The notes: generated from the sequence alone by a model not told the origin. Positions 1 through 9,671 are shown, numbered from the stretch's first letter. The stretch is 64,000 nucleotides of DNA from Spirosoma radiotolerans (GCF_000974425.1 NZ_CP010429.1:2108001-2172000); one strand, 5' to 3'. Program-made: numbers and translations.

Positions 1-604
1 TAGCAAAATAAGGGCGGCCAATGGCACCACTCTGCACCGCCTGGATGGCCTGCGCTACGTTGGGCCACGACCGACGCTGGTTGCCCATCTGAATGACGTT
101 CTTGTATTTCTTCGCGGCTGCCAGCAGCAGTTCACCTTCGTGCGGATTGTGACTGCATGGTTTTTCCAGGTAAACGTGTTTCCCAGCTTTGGAGGCCAAA
201 ATTGCTGCGGGCGCATGCCAGTGATCGGGGGCCGCTACGGCCAGCGCATCGAGGTCTTTATCTTCCAGCGCCTTTCGGAAGTCGGGCTGATTTTTCGGCT
301 TCGATTTTTGTGCGCCTTCAACAAGCGTAATGCATTTATCGGCCGCCCGCGTATCGACATCCGAGATGGAGATGACCTCACAGTTCGGTTGAAGCGCGAA
401 ATTTTCTGCCAGTGCCAGCCCACGGCTATTGACACCCATCATGCCCACCCGCACTTTTTCGTTAGCCCCCAGAATACGGGCGTAGCTTTTGGGGCTGAAA
501 CCGGGTAAAATTCCCCCAACTGATAGTAGGGCGGTACTCGTTATAGTTTTGCGGATAAAGTCTCTACGCGAATCGGTAGGGGTGATGCTTTCCGTCGTTT
601 TCAT
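1..604 (-). CDS. Gfo/Idh/MocA family oxidoreductase, 3' end outside window
   Basis: This is the N-terminal ~200 residues of an NAD(P)-dependent sugar or inositol-type dehydrogenase; the reading frame stays open to base 1. It starts MKTTESITPTDSRRDFIRK, a Tat-type twin-arginine leader, so the enzyme is probably exported to the periplasm. A Rossmann segment VRVGMMGVNSRG and the family signature LEKP are visible, followed by GNQRRSWPN. The start is the ATG whose complement is at 602-604. A second member of the family lies 39 bases upstream on the same strand, so the two probably form an operon. Substrate cannot be told from sequence. Confidence 0.88.
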   Translation of the reverse strand, partial: MKTTESITPTDSRRDFIRKTITSTALLSVGGILPGFSPKSYARILGANEKVRVGMMGVNSRGLALAENFALQPNCEVISISDVDTRAADKCITLVEGAQKSKPKNQPDFRKALEDKDLDALAVAAPDHWHAPAAILASKAGKHVYLEKPCSHNPHEGELLLAAAKKYKNVIQMGNQRRSWPNVAQAIQAVQSGAIGRPYFA

Positions 605-643
605 CGTGGTATTGGAAGAAGGGGTCAAGTTAGGTTAAAAGGG

Positions 644-1654
644 CTACGGCTTCAGGTTTGCCATTACACTGGCCAGTGTCACGGGCGTTCCACCCCGGCG
701 TTTGCTTTCATCAGCGGCTTCCATAAAAGCAAAAATTTCGGTGGTTTCCTCGGGAGAAACCGGGACCTTACCCGTTTCGAAATAGGTGATGATTTCTTTG
801 AGCAACGGTTCGTAGCCTCCATAGGGGCCAAGCCGGACGTTTCCGGTTTGTGTATAAACCATGCCACCGTAATCGTGCTTCCCTGTCCGCGTACCCCGAA
901 ACGTGCCAATGCGCCCATCAGCCCAGGTACCCACAACGATGTCGGTATCGTTGGTATGCACGCGGATCACTTCCCGGCAACCAGTGCCCATCGCCGTATA
1001 CAGTGTTTCGACGCCATGCACACCGTACCAGAAAAAATCAGGATGCGTTTTTTCCAAAACCGCTGGGCTAAACGTGTCGGCTCCCAACACCTGGCTTTTG
1101 TTAATGCCCTCGATACCTGTAATGTAACGAAGGGAAGAGGCCGAGAAGATGGGTATTTTATAGGTCTGAGAGGCCGCAAAAATAGCTACTACATCGGAGA
1201 GCGAGGCCGCAATGGGTTTGTCGATGAACATGCGCTTGCCAGCCTTAAGCACCTGAATGGCCTGGTCACGGTGCAACCGTCCGTCATTCGTTTCCAGCAG
1301 AACCACATCGACTTTCTGTAGGAGAGCACCGATTGAATCGACAATCTCGACATTCAGTTTTTTGACCTCGTCCGTATAAGCCGAAATGCGCGTTGTGCTG
1401 CTTGCTATGTCTTTACTGCCGTATGGATAAGCCGCCACAACCTTGTACCCGGCATAAGCCGGATTGGCCTCCGGAGCATTGAGCACTTTGGTAAACGCTG
1501 TGCTGTGGGAGGTGTCCAGCCCGATGATGCCGACCCGTTTTCCTTTCTCAACTACCTGACCGCCTGACCAGATCGTTGCGGGCAAGCTGATTGTTACGCT
1601 TCCCAGCGCCATATTTTTTAAAAATGTTCTTCGATTGTGCAGCAGGGTTTCCAC
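644..1654 (-). CDS. Gfo/Idh/MocA family oxidoreductase with Tat-like leader
   Basis: A 336-residue predicted NAD(P)-binding oxidoreductase. The N-terminus (RRTFLKNMALG) resembles a Tat leader, then a Rossmann fold begins near residue 38 (KRVGIIGLDTSHS). The usual EKP motif appears as DKP (MFIDKPIAAS), which is tolerated in the family. The C-terminal half is an alpha/beta GFO_IDH_MocA-type domain. It is followed by the partial homologue at 1-604 and probably shares its transcript. This is a divergent member, so the substrate is unknown. Confidence 0.85.
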   Translation of the reverse strand: METLLHNRRTFLKNMALGSVTISLPATIWSGGQVVEKGKRVGIIGLDTSHSTAFTKVLNAPEANPAYAGYKVVAAYPYGSKDIASSTTRISAYTDEVKKLNVEIVDSIGALLQKVDVVLLETNDGRLHRDQAIQVLKAGKRMFIDKPIAASLSDVVAIFAASQTYKIPIFSASSLRYITGIEGINKSQVLGADTFSPAVLEKTHPDFFWYGVHGVETLYTAMGTGCREVIRVHTNDTDIVVGTWADGRIGTFRGTRTGKHDYGGMVYTQTGNVRLGPYGGYEPLLKEIITYFETGKVPVSPEETTEIFAFMEAADESKRRGGTPVTLASVMANLKP

Positions 1655-1870
1655 AGGAGCAGGTGTTAAGTCCGAATGAAAAGGAATAACAGCGAAAGAT
1701 TTACGGTATGTATCCGTAAATCTAAAGAAACAATTAGTTTAGCAAGTGAGTATCCTGCCAGACTATTGACTGGAATGGGGTAATACAAAACCGACGTTGG
1801 TTAACCGAGCCACTTGATGTAGCGTCTGTCTTCCCTAGTTTTGCTGCTGAATCAGATTACCCTTTATTGA

Positions 1871-2263
1871 ATGCACATCGACCACATTGCTCTCTGGGTT
1901 CGCGATCTTGACCAGGTGCGGGCCTTCTACGAAACGTATTTCGGGGCTACCGCAAATGAGAAATATAGTAATGTAAGCAAAGGATTTTCGTCCTACTTTC
2001 TGACCTTTCCGGATGGCGGCTCTCGGTTGGAAATCATGCAGATGCCGGGTATACCGGACACAAAAAATGAGGCCCTGTCGCAATTTATGGGCCTCATTCA
2101 TATTGCCATTTCTGTAGGTAGCAAGGACGCCGTCGATGCCCTGACCCAACGGCTTAGAACGGATGGATACACCATCGTTGGAGAGCCCCGGCATACGGGC
2201 GATGGCTATTACGAAAGTGTTATTCTTGACCCGGAAGAAAACCGAATCGAGATTACTGCTTAA
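1871..2263 (+). CDS. VOC superfamily (glyoxalase/bleomycin-resistance-like) protein
   Basis: A 130-residue single-domain vicinal-oxygen-chelate protein. It starts MHIDHIALWVRDLDQVRAFY, the typical first beta-alpha unit with a metal-ligand His, and ends with the second repeat (ENRIEIT), where a metal-ligand Glu is usual. Such proteins include lyases, dioxygenases and resistance proteins, and the reaction cannot be assigned. Its 3' end overlaps the convergent hydrolase gene by 4 bases. Confidence 0.85.
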   Translation: MHIDHIALWVRDLDQVRAFYETYFGATANEKYSNVSKGFSSYFLTFPDGGSRLEIMQMPGIPDTKNEALSQFMGLIHIAISVGSKDAVDALTQRLRTDGYTIVGEPRHTGDGYYESVILDPEENRIEITA

Positions 2264-3228
2264 AGACTGGTGGTTTCGTTTACCCCAGCTTTTGCCGCAA
2301 TGGGTTTGGCCTTCACCGTTTCTTTTACATCGCGCTGCGTCAGTATGTCAAGAATGATGCTGGTCATATATTCCCGTTTATTGAATACAATGTCGTGGCG
2401 ATTTTCGGGAAGCAGAAACTGCTTCACTTCGGCATTGACCAAATGATTCTGAGCAAACGAAACATTGGTTGGGTACACCAACTCATCGCGCTGGCCGTGC
2501 AGCATTGTAATGCGCGCCCGAATTTTCGGCCAGTCGGGTAAAATGGCTTCCAGGGCACGCCGGTGAGCCAGTTTCTCATCATTGGCCAGCCGAAGCAGGG
2601 GTGGAACGCCCCAGTGAATCAGCGGACTATCGGCAAAATAGCTGATTGGATACGTTCGTTCCAGGCCTGGCCCCAGGGCCGACGAAACGAACACCACGTG
2701 ATCGACCCGATCCGGATTATTCATGGCTAGTCGGGCTGTTACCGAACCACCATACGATGAGCCAACAATCATTAAATAAGGCGCATTTTTGTAACGATCA
2801 ATGAGCGGTTGCAGAAATTCAGCCTGCCGGATAATGGACGTTTCAACCCGCCCGAAATCAGAATAACCATACCCTGGCCGGTCAACAGCTACTAAGCGGG
2901 CGCGGCTCAGGAGTGTCGTATCTTTGAAAAACTCGTTGAAAAAAGACAATGAACTAGGAGCGCCGTGCACAAAGAGCACGACGGGCAGAGTAGAATTGGC
3001 CGCTGAAGCAGGCGTTTCCATAAACCGGATCGTTCGGGGCGTCTGTAAGCCGCGTTCCGTAACCTGGTAATAATGGACCACAGGACGAATGGCTTGTCCT
3101 TTAAATTCTTCTGCCAATTCCTGATCTGTCTGCCGGGAGTCGACGAACCAGGCGACAACGAGTACACCAACAGCCAGAAGGAGTACCGTGAGTATGGCCC
3201 AGCGCAAAATCCGTGTGAATAGTTTCAT
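2260..3228 (-). CDS. alpha/beta hydrolase, membrane-anchored
   Basis: An alpha/beta-hydrolase-fold enzyme of about 322 residues with one N-terminal membrane segment (LRWAILTVLLLAVGVLVVAW). The nucleophile elbow GSSYGG carries the Ser, an acid is present in HGQRDEL, and the catalytic His is in ENRHDIVF near the C-terminus. HGAPSS is the likely oxyanion-hole HG motif. I chose the start MKLFTRILRW at 3228 because the membrane anchor follows at once; a longer frame reaches 3261. Substrate unknown, probably an ester or similar. Confidence 0.85.
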   Translation of the reverse strand: MKLFTRILRWAILTVLLLAVGVLVVAWFVDSRQTDQELAEEFKGQAIRPVVHYYQVTERGLQTPRTIRFMETPASAANSTLPVVLFVHGAPSSLSFFNEFFKDTTLLSRARLVAVDRPGYGYSDFGRVETSIIRQAEFLQPLIDRYKNAPYLMIVGSSYGGSVTARLAMNNPDRVDHVVFVSSALGPGLERTYPISYFADSPLIHWGVPPLLRLANDEKLAHRRALEAILPDWPKIRARITMLHGQRDELVYPTNVSFAQNHLVNAEVKQFLLPENRHDIVFNKREYMTSIILDILTQRDVKETVKAKPIAAKAGVNETTSL

Positions 3229-3416
3229 AACTTCATAGTGTACGATTATAACTATCAACACCCGGCTAAAAGTTTAGGGAATTATAGCTCATCTCGTTTG
3301 AGATTATCTACTGGTACATACATTTTTCCTGAAAATACAATGATCGCGCCAGTTGAAGCGTTGGCCGGAGCCTTCTAAAATGGTAAGTGTGTTACCTTAT
3401 GAGGACAGTAACTGGC

Positions 3417-3480
3417 TAAACGTCAGCCGGTTTTATGGGCGAAGGGCGGTGCCCTTACCCATAAAACCGGCTGACGTTTA
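3417..3480. terminator. long perfect hairpin between pbp and hydrolase genes
   Basis: Two perfect 23-base arms (3417-3439 and 3458-3480) flank an 18-base loop that itself contains a 6-bp stem (AAGGGC/GCCCTT). It sits just downstream of the minus-strand PBP gene and upstream of the hydrolase gene. A transcription terminator or a mobile palindromic repeat are both possible; there is no clear T-run. Confidence 0.6.
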
Positions 3481-3502
3481 AAATGACGAAAAAATGCGCC
3501 CC

Positions 3503-6064
3503 TTACTGGTTTCGTGTCGTATCGGGTGGGGTAGTTGGGTCGGGCGCAGGCGGAACAGGTACGAATGTTGAGTCACCCACTTCGCCCGATGTATCGGTGG
3601 AATCCGATTCTGACGTTGTTTCTTCTTCGTCGGAATAGCCACAATTCAGGTACTCTTTCGTGATACCATCCGCCTTTGGAAATGGCCCCTGCAAACTTTT
3701 GAACTTGGGGTCATGGTACACCTTTTCTAAAAAACTGCCAACGAGCGGCAGGGCTGTTTTGGCCCCTTCGCCTAAGTCTGTGGAGCGGAAGTGAATACTT
3801 CGGTCATCGCCCCCCACCCAGGCACCCACGATCAGGTTGTTGGAGACACCGACAAACCAGCCGTCGGAGTTGTTGGAGGTTGTTCCGGTTTTACCTCCCA
3901 TTTCATTGTGGTTTTTGAACAGGTCGAACGACCACAAATTCTGCGATGTACCACCCGGCTCCTGCAGGCCTCCCTGTAGCATGTAGCGCATAAGGAAAGC
4001 TGTCTCCGAACTGATGGCCCGCTTGTGCTGGCTGGTGAAGGTTTCGATAACATTACCATCCCGGTCTTCGATCCGCTGCACAATGATCGGCTCGGTCGAC
4101 TCCCCATCGTTGACGAATGTACAATAAGCGGCAACCAGCTCATAAAGAGACACATCGGACGAGCCGAGTCCAATAGACGGCACGGCTTCCAGCCGACTCT
4201 TGATTCCCATGCGATGTGCATACTGAGCGACACGTTCAGGCGTGACCCGGTCGGTCAACTGGGCCGTAATGGAGTTCACGGAGCGCGCCATAGCCCGGCG
4301 CAGGGTCATATTCGAGTACGAGTAATAGCCTGTCGAATTCTTTGGTTCCCACACTTTATCCTCGCCATTTTCGCGGTATTCTTTTCGGAATGGCCGATCC
4401 TGAATCCGGTCGCAGGGGCTTAAGTTGATAAGGGTGTCATCGATGGCGGTGGTGTAAACAAATGGTTTGAAGGTCGAGCCGGGTTGTCGTTTGCCCTGCT
4501 TGACGTGGTCATACTTGAAATAATCGTAATCCAGCCCGCCAACCCAGGCCCGGATGTAGCCCGTGTGTGGGTCCATGGCCACCATGCCCGATTGCAAAAA
4601 ACGTTTGTAGTACGCAATGGAATCATACGGGGTCATTTCGACCGAGTCGTACCCTCGTTTGTTGTTCCAGCTAAACACCCGCATCTTGTACTTTACATTT
4701 TTCATATAGTACATGATCGAATCGGGGTACAGTGGCATGAACCGTCGGCTAAGGGATTTGTACCGCTCGGTTCGGCGGGCAACGGAATCGATAAAGCCCG
4801 GAATTTCATCCCCATCTTCGTTCGTCCAGGGTTTTCGATCCCGCCAGTGGTTATCGAACGAACGCTGAAGTTGTTTCATTTTCTCGCTGGTCGCTTCTTC
4901 GGCGTAGGTCTGCATCCGCGAGTCGATGGTTGTTATGATGCGCAGTCCATCGGTATAGAGGTCGTAACCGTTTTCTTCACCCCACTTTTTTACATAGTCC
5001 TGAACCACGTTTTTCAGGTAACTGGCCGGGCCAGAGTATGGGTTTTCGGGCGTAAACTCGGTGACGAGCGGCAAGGCAGCGATGGAGTCGGCCTGGGCTT
5101 TGGTCAGAAATTTATACTTTGCCATTTGCCCCAGCACGATGTTCCGGCGTTCGCGGGAGCGCTGTGGGTTTTTAAGTGGATTGTAATTCGTCGTGGCTTT
5201 TTGGAGACCGACGAGTACGGCTCCTTCCTGCACATTCAGGCTATCGGGCGCTTTGTTGAAAAAGGTACGGGCCGCTGTTTTCAGGCCAAAAGCGTTGCTG
5301 CCAAAATCGACCGTATTAAAATAATAGGTAATGATTTCGTCTTTCGAAAAATTCCGCTCCAGCTTGAGGGCCATCAGCCATTCTTTCGACTTATAAATAA
5401 CTTTTCGAATAAAAGGAATCCGGGTCAATAAGCCCGTACTGGTCTTCCGGCGGGTCTTAAAGAGGTTTTTCGCCAACTGTTGCGTAATGGTCGATCCACC
5501 GCCATCGCGACCAAAACTAACCACCGCCCGGCCAATGGCACGAGGATCAACGCCACTATGGTCGTAAAAACGAACATCTTCGGTGGCAATCAATGCATTG
5601 ATTAGTTGCTTGGGAATGTTTTCATACTTGATGGGGGTTCGGTTTTCGGCGTAAAACTTGCCAATCATCACCCCATCCTGCGAATAAATTTCGGATGACT
5701 GATTGAGCTTTGGGTTCCTGAGCTCTTCAACGCTCGGCATCGCGCCCGTTAAATACAGGAAGTTATAATTGAGGACAAACACATACAGCCCTAAGGCCAG
5801 CGAAATCCAGAGAATGCCTTTGGTGCCGTTTTTGAGAACAGGATAATACCAGGAATCGGGATCAATGTACCGGTGAACAAACGAACGAAACTGATTGCGG
5901 TAGCCACGGTAAGTACTAACCCATGCATTGACGCGCTCTTCACCTGCGACGCGCACTAGGTGATGGCCAACTCTACGCCTGACGTTGCCTGCTAATTTTT
6001 GACGTTTCCTAAATTCGCCAAAAGCGTGCCGAACAGCGCGGAATCGCTCCCTGTATTGACTCAT
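3503..6064 (-). CDS. class A penicillin-binding protein (PBP1A-type)
   Basis: An 853-residue bifunctional peptidoglycan synthase. A cytoplasmic basic tail is followed by one membrane segment (about 83-105). The GT51 glycosyltransferase domain has the catalytic Glu in TEDVRFY (E162) and the motif GGGSTITQQLAKNLF (188-202). The transpeptidase domain shows SxxK as STFK (S530), SxN as SVN (595-597) and KTG at 725-727. An acidic Ser/Thr/Pro-rich tail ends the protein. It polymerises and cross-links glycan strands on the outer face of the inner membrane. It reads alone, with a strong hairpin downstream. Confidence 0.95.
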   Translation of the reverse strand: MSQYRERFRAVRHAFGEFRKRQKLAGNVRRRVGHHLVRVAGEERVNAWVSTYRGYRNQFRSFVHRYIDPDSWYYPVLKNGTKGILWISLALGLYVFVLNYNFLYLTGAMPSVEELRNPKLNQSSEIYSQDGVMIGKFYAENRTPIKYENIPKQLINALIATEDVRFYDHSGVDPRAIGRAVVSFGRDGGGSTITQQLAKNLFKTRRKTSTGLLTRIPFIRKVIYKSKEWLMALKLERNFSKDEIITYYFNTVDFGSNAFGLKTAARTFFNKAPDSLNVQEGAVLVGLQKATTNYNPLKNPQRSRERRNIVLGQMAKYKFLTKAQADSIAALPLVTEFTPENPYSGPASYLKNVVQDYVKKWGEENGYDLYTDGLRIITTIDSRMQTYAEEATSEKMKQLQRSFDNHWRDRKPWTNEDGDEIPGFIDSVARRTERYKSLSRRFMPLYPDSIMYYMKNVKYKMRVFSWNNKRGYDSVEMTPYDSIAYYKRFLQSGMVAMDPHTGYIRAWVGGLDYDYFKYDHVKQGKRQPGSTFKPFVYTTAIDDTLINLSPCDRIQDRPFRKEYRENGEDKVWEPKNSTGYYSYSNMTLRRAMARSVNSITAQLTDRVTPERVAQYAHRMGIKSRLEAVPSIGLGSSDVSLYELVAAYCTFVNDGESTEPIIVQRIEDRDGNVIETFTSQHKRAISSETAFLMRYMLQGGLQEPGGTSQNLWSFDLFKNHNEMGGKTGTTSNNSDGWFVGVSNNLIVGAWVGGDDRSIHFRSTDLGEGAKTALPLVGSFLEKVYHDPKFKSLQGPFPKADGITKEYLNCGYSDEEETTSESDSTDTSGEVGDSTFVPVPPAPDPTTPPDTTRNQ

Positions 6065-6153
6065 GCGTTAATAGTCGAAGAATAACCTAATTAATTCAGT
6101 GTTGGTTAGGTGTAACGATGCCAATGTCCCGGTTGCACTAAATCAGCGACCTG

Positions 6154-6280
6154 CGAAAATACGTTCCGGGTCTACACGGACCTGCCTACCCAGACCGTGC
6201 CCATCCAGACCAGGCCTCAAATATAACGTATTTTCGAGCGATGTGATATACGAAAGCCGGGCCGCTTACACGACCCGGCT
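6154..6280. repeat. inverted repeats in the 300-bp pbp/msrB intergenic region
   Basis: The gap 6065-6363 has no credible gene. It holds a perfect 12-bp inverted repeat (6154-6165 with 6225-6236) around a C-rich centre, and a short hairpin AGCCGGG/CCCGGCT (6255-6261 with 6274-6280). The PBP promoter must lie here; the hairpins may terminate msrB transcription. Confidence 0.45.
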
Positions 6281-6363
6281 GATTTTGACCCGGTTATTTT
6301 TAGGCGAAACCAGAAAAATAATATTGGAAAAGAAAGATTGGTGAGTTTCCGGAGTCAATAGAG

Positions 6364-6831
6364 TTATTTCTTTTCGAAAGTCATGGCAACGCCATTCATG
6401 CAGTAGCGAAGGCCTGTGGGTTTGGGTCCATCATTGAAAACGTGTCCCAAATGCCCTCCACAAACGGTACAGAGAACTTCTGTACGCACCATGCCATATG
6501 TCTTGTCCGTCGTTTCTTTAACCGCTGTTTTGCTGATTGGCATGTAAAAACTTGGCCAACCTGTACCAGAATCAAACTTGGTATCAGACGAGAAAAGCGG
6601 GCTATGGCAACCAGCGCAATAGAATATACCATGGTCGTGAATGTCGTTGAGCGGACTGGTAAACGCTCGTTCGGTACCATGTTCACGCAGGACCGCAAAC
6701 TGATTCGGGGTCAATAATTTCTTCCATTCGGCGTCGGTTTTCACGACACGGCGGGGAGGAGTATCATCGGTTGTGAACGCCAGCGCCGAAAACAGGCAGG
6801 CTGACAGAACGAGTGACAGGAGGAGCTTCAT
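6364..6831 (-). CDS. msrB: peptide-methionine (R)-S-oxide reductase, secreted
   Basis: A 155-residue MsrB with an N-terminal signal peptide ([19 protein letters not shown]), so it repairs oxidised methionine outside the cytoplasm. Structural zinc is bound by C72/C75 and C121/C124 (YCAGC and CTVCGG), the motif GTGWPSF is present, and the catalytic Cys is C144 in RYCMN. Length fits the family. It is a single gene. Confidence 0.95.
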   Translation of the reverse strand: MKLLLSLVLSACLFSALAFTTDDTPPRRVVKTDAEWKKLLTPNQFAVLREHGTERAFTSPLNDIHDHGIFYCAGCHSPLFSSDTKFDSGTGWPSFYMPISKTAVKETTDKTYGMVRTEVLCTVCGGHLGHVFNDGPKPTGLRYCMNGVAMTFEKK

Positions 6832-6980
6832 GTTGTCTTTGTTGTTTTGGTATTAATCGGTTGGGATTCGCTGTGCAAAACACACGCGTTGAACCGGATT
6901 TCTTTTGAGCTATCCTGTTCAACAATAAAGGAATCAAGCCATGCTCTATGTGTATAGAACAAGAACGGTATGGGTTCCGT

Positions 6981-7805
6981 TCAGGCCTTCACCGGGGCCA
7001 TCGCAAGCAGCGTCGAGAGGGTAGGTGTGGGACTGCCTCCGCGTTTCTCAACCGTTACTGCAAAGGCCTCGGCCTGGGAAACAGAACGGTTCAGGCGCTG
7101 AACCAGATCGGCAGACGGTAGCACATCGAACACACCCGCATCAACGGGTTTGCCACCGACCATATACCAGAGCTGATACTGCTTATCGGCTGGTAATGGC
7201 GGTAACGACTGAACCTGTACAGCTACCTGGTGGGTTTGGCTGTTCCAGAAAACAAGCATCGATCCTTGCGGAGCTTTGTCATTTCCTTTCAATTCCAGCG
7301 TTCGGGTGCCCGGCTGGCGCAGAACGGCCAGCGCCTGGTCGGCCTGCGTTTTCTGATCGCGTAACTGACGAACTTCTGCCTGTATCTTGCTATTATCCAA
7401 ACGGGCTTCGGCCAGTGTTTTCTGGTTTGTCCGTAGCTGCGACAGCAAAAAGAAGGAGAACAGGAGTAATAATAAACCCATCGATGCTGCTACAATCCAG
7501 GTGACCCGGAATGTGGGCGATGAGTTGGCCGTCGTCATATCTATCGGCATGGGCCGAACAATTGTCTCACGTACAGGCTTCTCAAAATCAAGTTGAGCCA
7601 GCAGTTTCGCTTTAACCGATTCGGGTGGTTCGACACTGTGCATGAGCGCATAACTCTCAAGAACTTCCGAAAGCTGATCAAGTTCTTGGCGTATGTCAGG
7701 ATAAATAGACGATAGGCACTCGACCTCGCGTCGCTCCTGGTCGCTCACCGCACCCATGACGTAAGACTCTAAGATACCCGATGCTATGTATTCCGTGACG
7801 TTCAT
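6981..7805 (-). CDS. anti-sigma factor, RskA-like
   Basis: A 274-residue single-pass membrane protein. The N-terminal ~80 residues resemble the sigma-binding anti-sigma domain (YVMGAVSDQERREVE), one membrane helix follows (VTWIVAASMGLLLLLFSFFLL), then a coiled segment and a C-terminal RskA-type domain outside the membrane. It overlaps the sigma factor gene by 4 bases (ATGA), so the two are translationally coupled. It should hold the sigma factor inactive until a surface signal arrives. Confidence 0.88.
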   Translation of the reverse strand: MNVTEYIASGILESYVMGAVSDQERREVECLSSIYPDIRQELDQLSEVLESYALMHSVEPPESVKAKLLAQLDFEKPVRETIVRPMPIDMTTANSSPTFRVTWIVAASMGLLLLLFSFFLLSQLRTNQKTLAEARLDNSKIQAEVRQLRDQKTQADQALAVLRQPGTRTLELKGNDKAPQGSMLVFWNSQTHQVAVQVQSLPPLPADKQYQLWYMVGGKPVDAGVFDVLPSADLVQRLNRSVSQAEAFAVTVEKRGGSPTPTLSTLLAMAPVKA

Positions 7806-8356
7806 GATTTGAATAATTGCTTTAATTCCTGCAACGCAGCCCTAACCCGGGTTTTTACTGTTCCGAGGGGCAGATTCAGTTCTTCGGCGGCTTCTTCGTG
7901 GGTGTACCCCCCGAAATAAACCAGATCGATCAACTGTTTCCGGTCGGGCCTCAACTGGTTCACAACTTCTTGAATACCAATGTGGTCAGGGTTGGGTTGT
8001 TCCGTATTGTGTTGCCGGTCAACAATATGTACGTTCTCCTCGTCGGTTCGGATTGCGGCAATTGGTTGTGTTTTGCGGGAACGCAGCGAATCGATCGCCG
8101 TATTCCGGGCAACATTGAGCATCCAGGTGAATAAACGGCCCTTGCTGGCGTCGTACGCATCCAGGTTTTTCCAGATTTTAACGAAGATATCCTGTAGGAG
8201 GTCAGCTGCCTGCTCGTCGTCGCGCACAATGCGTAGCACAACACCATACAGAGCAGGCGAATATTGGTCGTAGAGCCATTGAAATGCCTGCTGATCACGC
8301 TGGGCAAGCTTGTCAATCAGGACACTTTCTGAAACTAAAGAAGACTGGCGTTTCAC
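7802..8356 (-). CDS. RNA polymerase ECF sigma factor, SigK-like
   Basis: A 184-residue sigma-70 family protein with region 2 (YDQYSPALYGVVLRIVRDDEQAADLLQDIF, about 29-58) and region 4 (LIDLVYFGGYTHEEAAEELNLPLGTVKTRVRAAL, about 141-175). It is the first gene of a two-gene unit with its anti-sigma factor. It may control the nearby msrB and fasciclin genes, but no shared promoter was demonstrated. Confidence 0.92.
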   Translation of the reverse strand: MKRQSSLVSESVLIDKLAQRDQQAFQWLYDQYSPALYGVVLRIVRDDEQAADLLQDIFVKIWKNLDAYDASKGRLFTWMLNVARNTAIDSLRSRKTQPIAAIRTDEENVHIVDRQHNTEQPNPDHIGIQEVVNQLRPDRKQLIDLVYFGGYTHEEAAEELNLPLGTVKTRVRAALQELKQLFKS

Positions 8357-8376
8357 GAGGTGGGTGTTAAAGGAGC

Positions 8377-8384
8377 CAAATATA
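8377..8384 (-). promoter_or_regulatory. candidate -7 element for the sigma factor gene
   Basis: On the minus strand the sequence reads TATATTTG, a match to the Bacteroidota -7 consensus TAnnTTTG, 20 bases before the ATG at 8356. No clear -33 TTG was found at the usual spacing. Confidence 0.35.
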
Positions 8385-8491
8385 TAGAGAATTTCAAAAA
8401 ATGAACTGTTTCGAACCTGATAATGTGAAAGGCTTACGAAAAAGTAACCTAGCTTCGCTATTGTCTATACGCCTTCACTCTAGAAAAGGGT

Positions 8492-8526
8492 AGGGCGTAA
8501 CGCACTAATAAAATGCATTACGCCCT
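8492..8526 (-). terminator. hairpin downstream of the fasciclin gene
   Basis: Arms of 13 bases (8492-8504 and 8514-8526) with one mismatch flank a 9-base loop, 35 bases past the stop of the minus-strand fasciclin gene. Confidence 0.55.
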
Positions 8527-8561
8527 TAAATTTACTTTATCTTATAGACTTCCTTCCCGGC

Positions 8562-9590
8562 TTACCGAAAAGCATCTACCCCTGACTTGGGCATCAGCAC
8601 ACTAGTAATGCCGTAAACAACACCATTCGACTGACGATTATCCATGCCGTCGACGGTTGCTGTATTGCCCTGCTCGTCGGTGAGTGTCAGGTGACCGTTC
8701 GATTCCTGAATGGTCAATGTAGCACCTGATAAGGTTTTTAACTGCGCTTTGCCGTTGCCCGCTTTAACTTGCTTACTGAGCTCATCTGTGCTCAACATGC
8801 CACTCACCACATGATAGGCCAGCAATTGTTTCAGGGCCGCCCGATTGCTGCCATCTAGCAAAGCCCCCTGAGCGGCTGACGACAGTTTTTTGAACGCTGC
8901 ATTGGTTGGGGCAAAAAGCGTATAGGGGCCACCGCCTTTCAAGGTTTCCCACATATCGGCCGTTTGCAAGGCATTTTGCAGGGTTACGTAATTCGGTGAC
9001 GAGGAAACAAAATCGCCGATGCTCGTATTGCGAACGGTGCTCCCCGCTTTTACGGCTGGTTCTTTGCTGTTTTTCATGCCTGATACCGCTTCTGCTGCTC
9101 CGGCATTTGAATCGGTCGCCCCGGTGTTAGGAGAATAAGCGCTCCCGGCACTACTCGATGAGCTACGGGCGGCACTATTACTTTGTCCATTACTCACCTG
9201 ATCAGCGGGGGTGGGTGCTGTCATGGCGTTTGGGTTGCTCCCGGCGCCGGTTGGGGCGTTTGTAACGTTGTTGCTATTGTAGTTTGTCGTGTTGCTGTTA
9301 TTAACGGCAGTGCCCACGCTGGCTGAACTTTTCCGATAGTTGGCGTCTTGTGGCGACGTGTTTGTGGTGGTGCCTACGTTGTTCGACGCCTGATTGGTCA
9401 TCTTCCGGTTGCGTTTCATGGCTCGTTTTTGTTCACGCGATGACTTAGCCGACGTTGAATCGGTCGTAATAGCTCCCTGCGGATACGTTGTCGACGTAGC
9501 TGTTCCGGTGGGTGTCGTCTGGCTCCAGCTGGGCGTTGCCAGCAGCGTTGTTCCTAACGCTAAGAGGCTTAAAGGATGGTTGATTTTCAT
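8562..9590 (-). CDS. secreted fasciclin-domain protein with Asn/Thr/Ser-rich linker
   Basis: A 342-residue protein with a signal peptide (MKINHPLSLLALGTTLLATPSWS), then about 150 residues of low-complexity Asn/Ser/Thr/Ala-rich sequence with a short basic stretch (SSREQKRAMKRNRKM). One fasciclin (FAS1) domain follows from about residue 185 (FVSSSPNYVTLQNALQTADM, YTLFAPTNAAFKKL, LLAYHVVSGML). FAS1 domains mediate adhesion; the linker probably sets it off the cell surface. Confidence 0.92.
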   Translation of the reverse strand: MKINHPLSLLALGTTLLATPSWSQTTPTGTATSTTYPQGAITTDSTSAKSSREQKRAMKRNRKMTNQASNNVGTTTNTSPQDANYRKSSASVGTAVNNSNTTNYNSNNVTNAPTGAGSNPNAMTAPTPADQVSNGQSNSAARSSSSSAGSAYSPNTGATDSNAGAAEAVSGMKNSKEPAVKAGSTVRNTSIGDFVSSSPNYVTLQNALQTADMWETLKGGGPYTLFAPTNAAFKKLSSAAQGALLDGSNRAALKQLLAYHVVSGMLSTDELSKQVKAGNGKAQLKTLSGATLTIQESNGHLTLTDEQGNTATVDGMDNRQSNGVVYGITSVLMPKSGVDAFR

Positions 9591-9671
9591 AACGTTGTCT
9601 GGTCAAAGTGAATACAGGATTCATCCTATTGCAACGGAGTTATAGGCAAAAAGTTTGTTCACTAGTGTCTA

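Noticed and set aside
4484-5431. 315-residue open frame on the plus strand
   Set aside because: It is antisense to the PBP gene, whose catalytic motifs are intact; no domain in the antisense frame.
6099-6344. 81-residue plus-strand frame between pbp and msrB
   Set aside because: It spans two inverted repeats and a promoter region and shows no domain or start signal.
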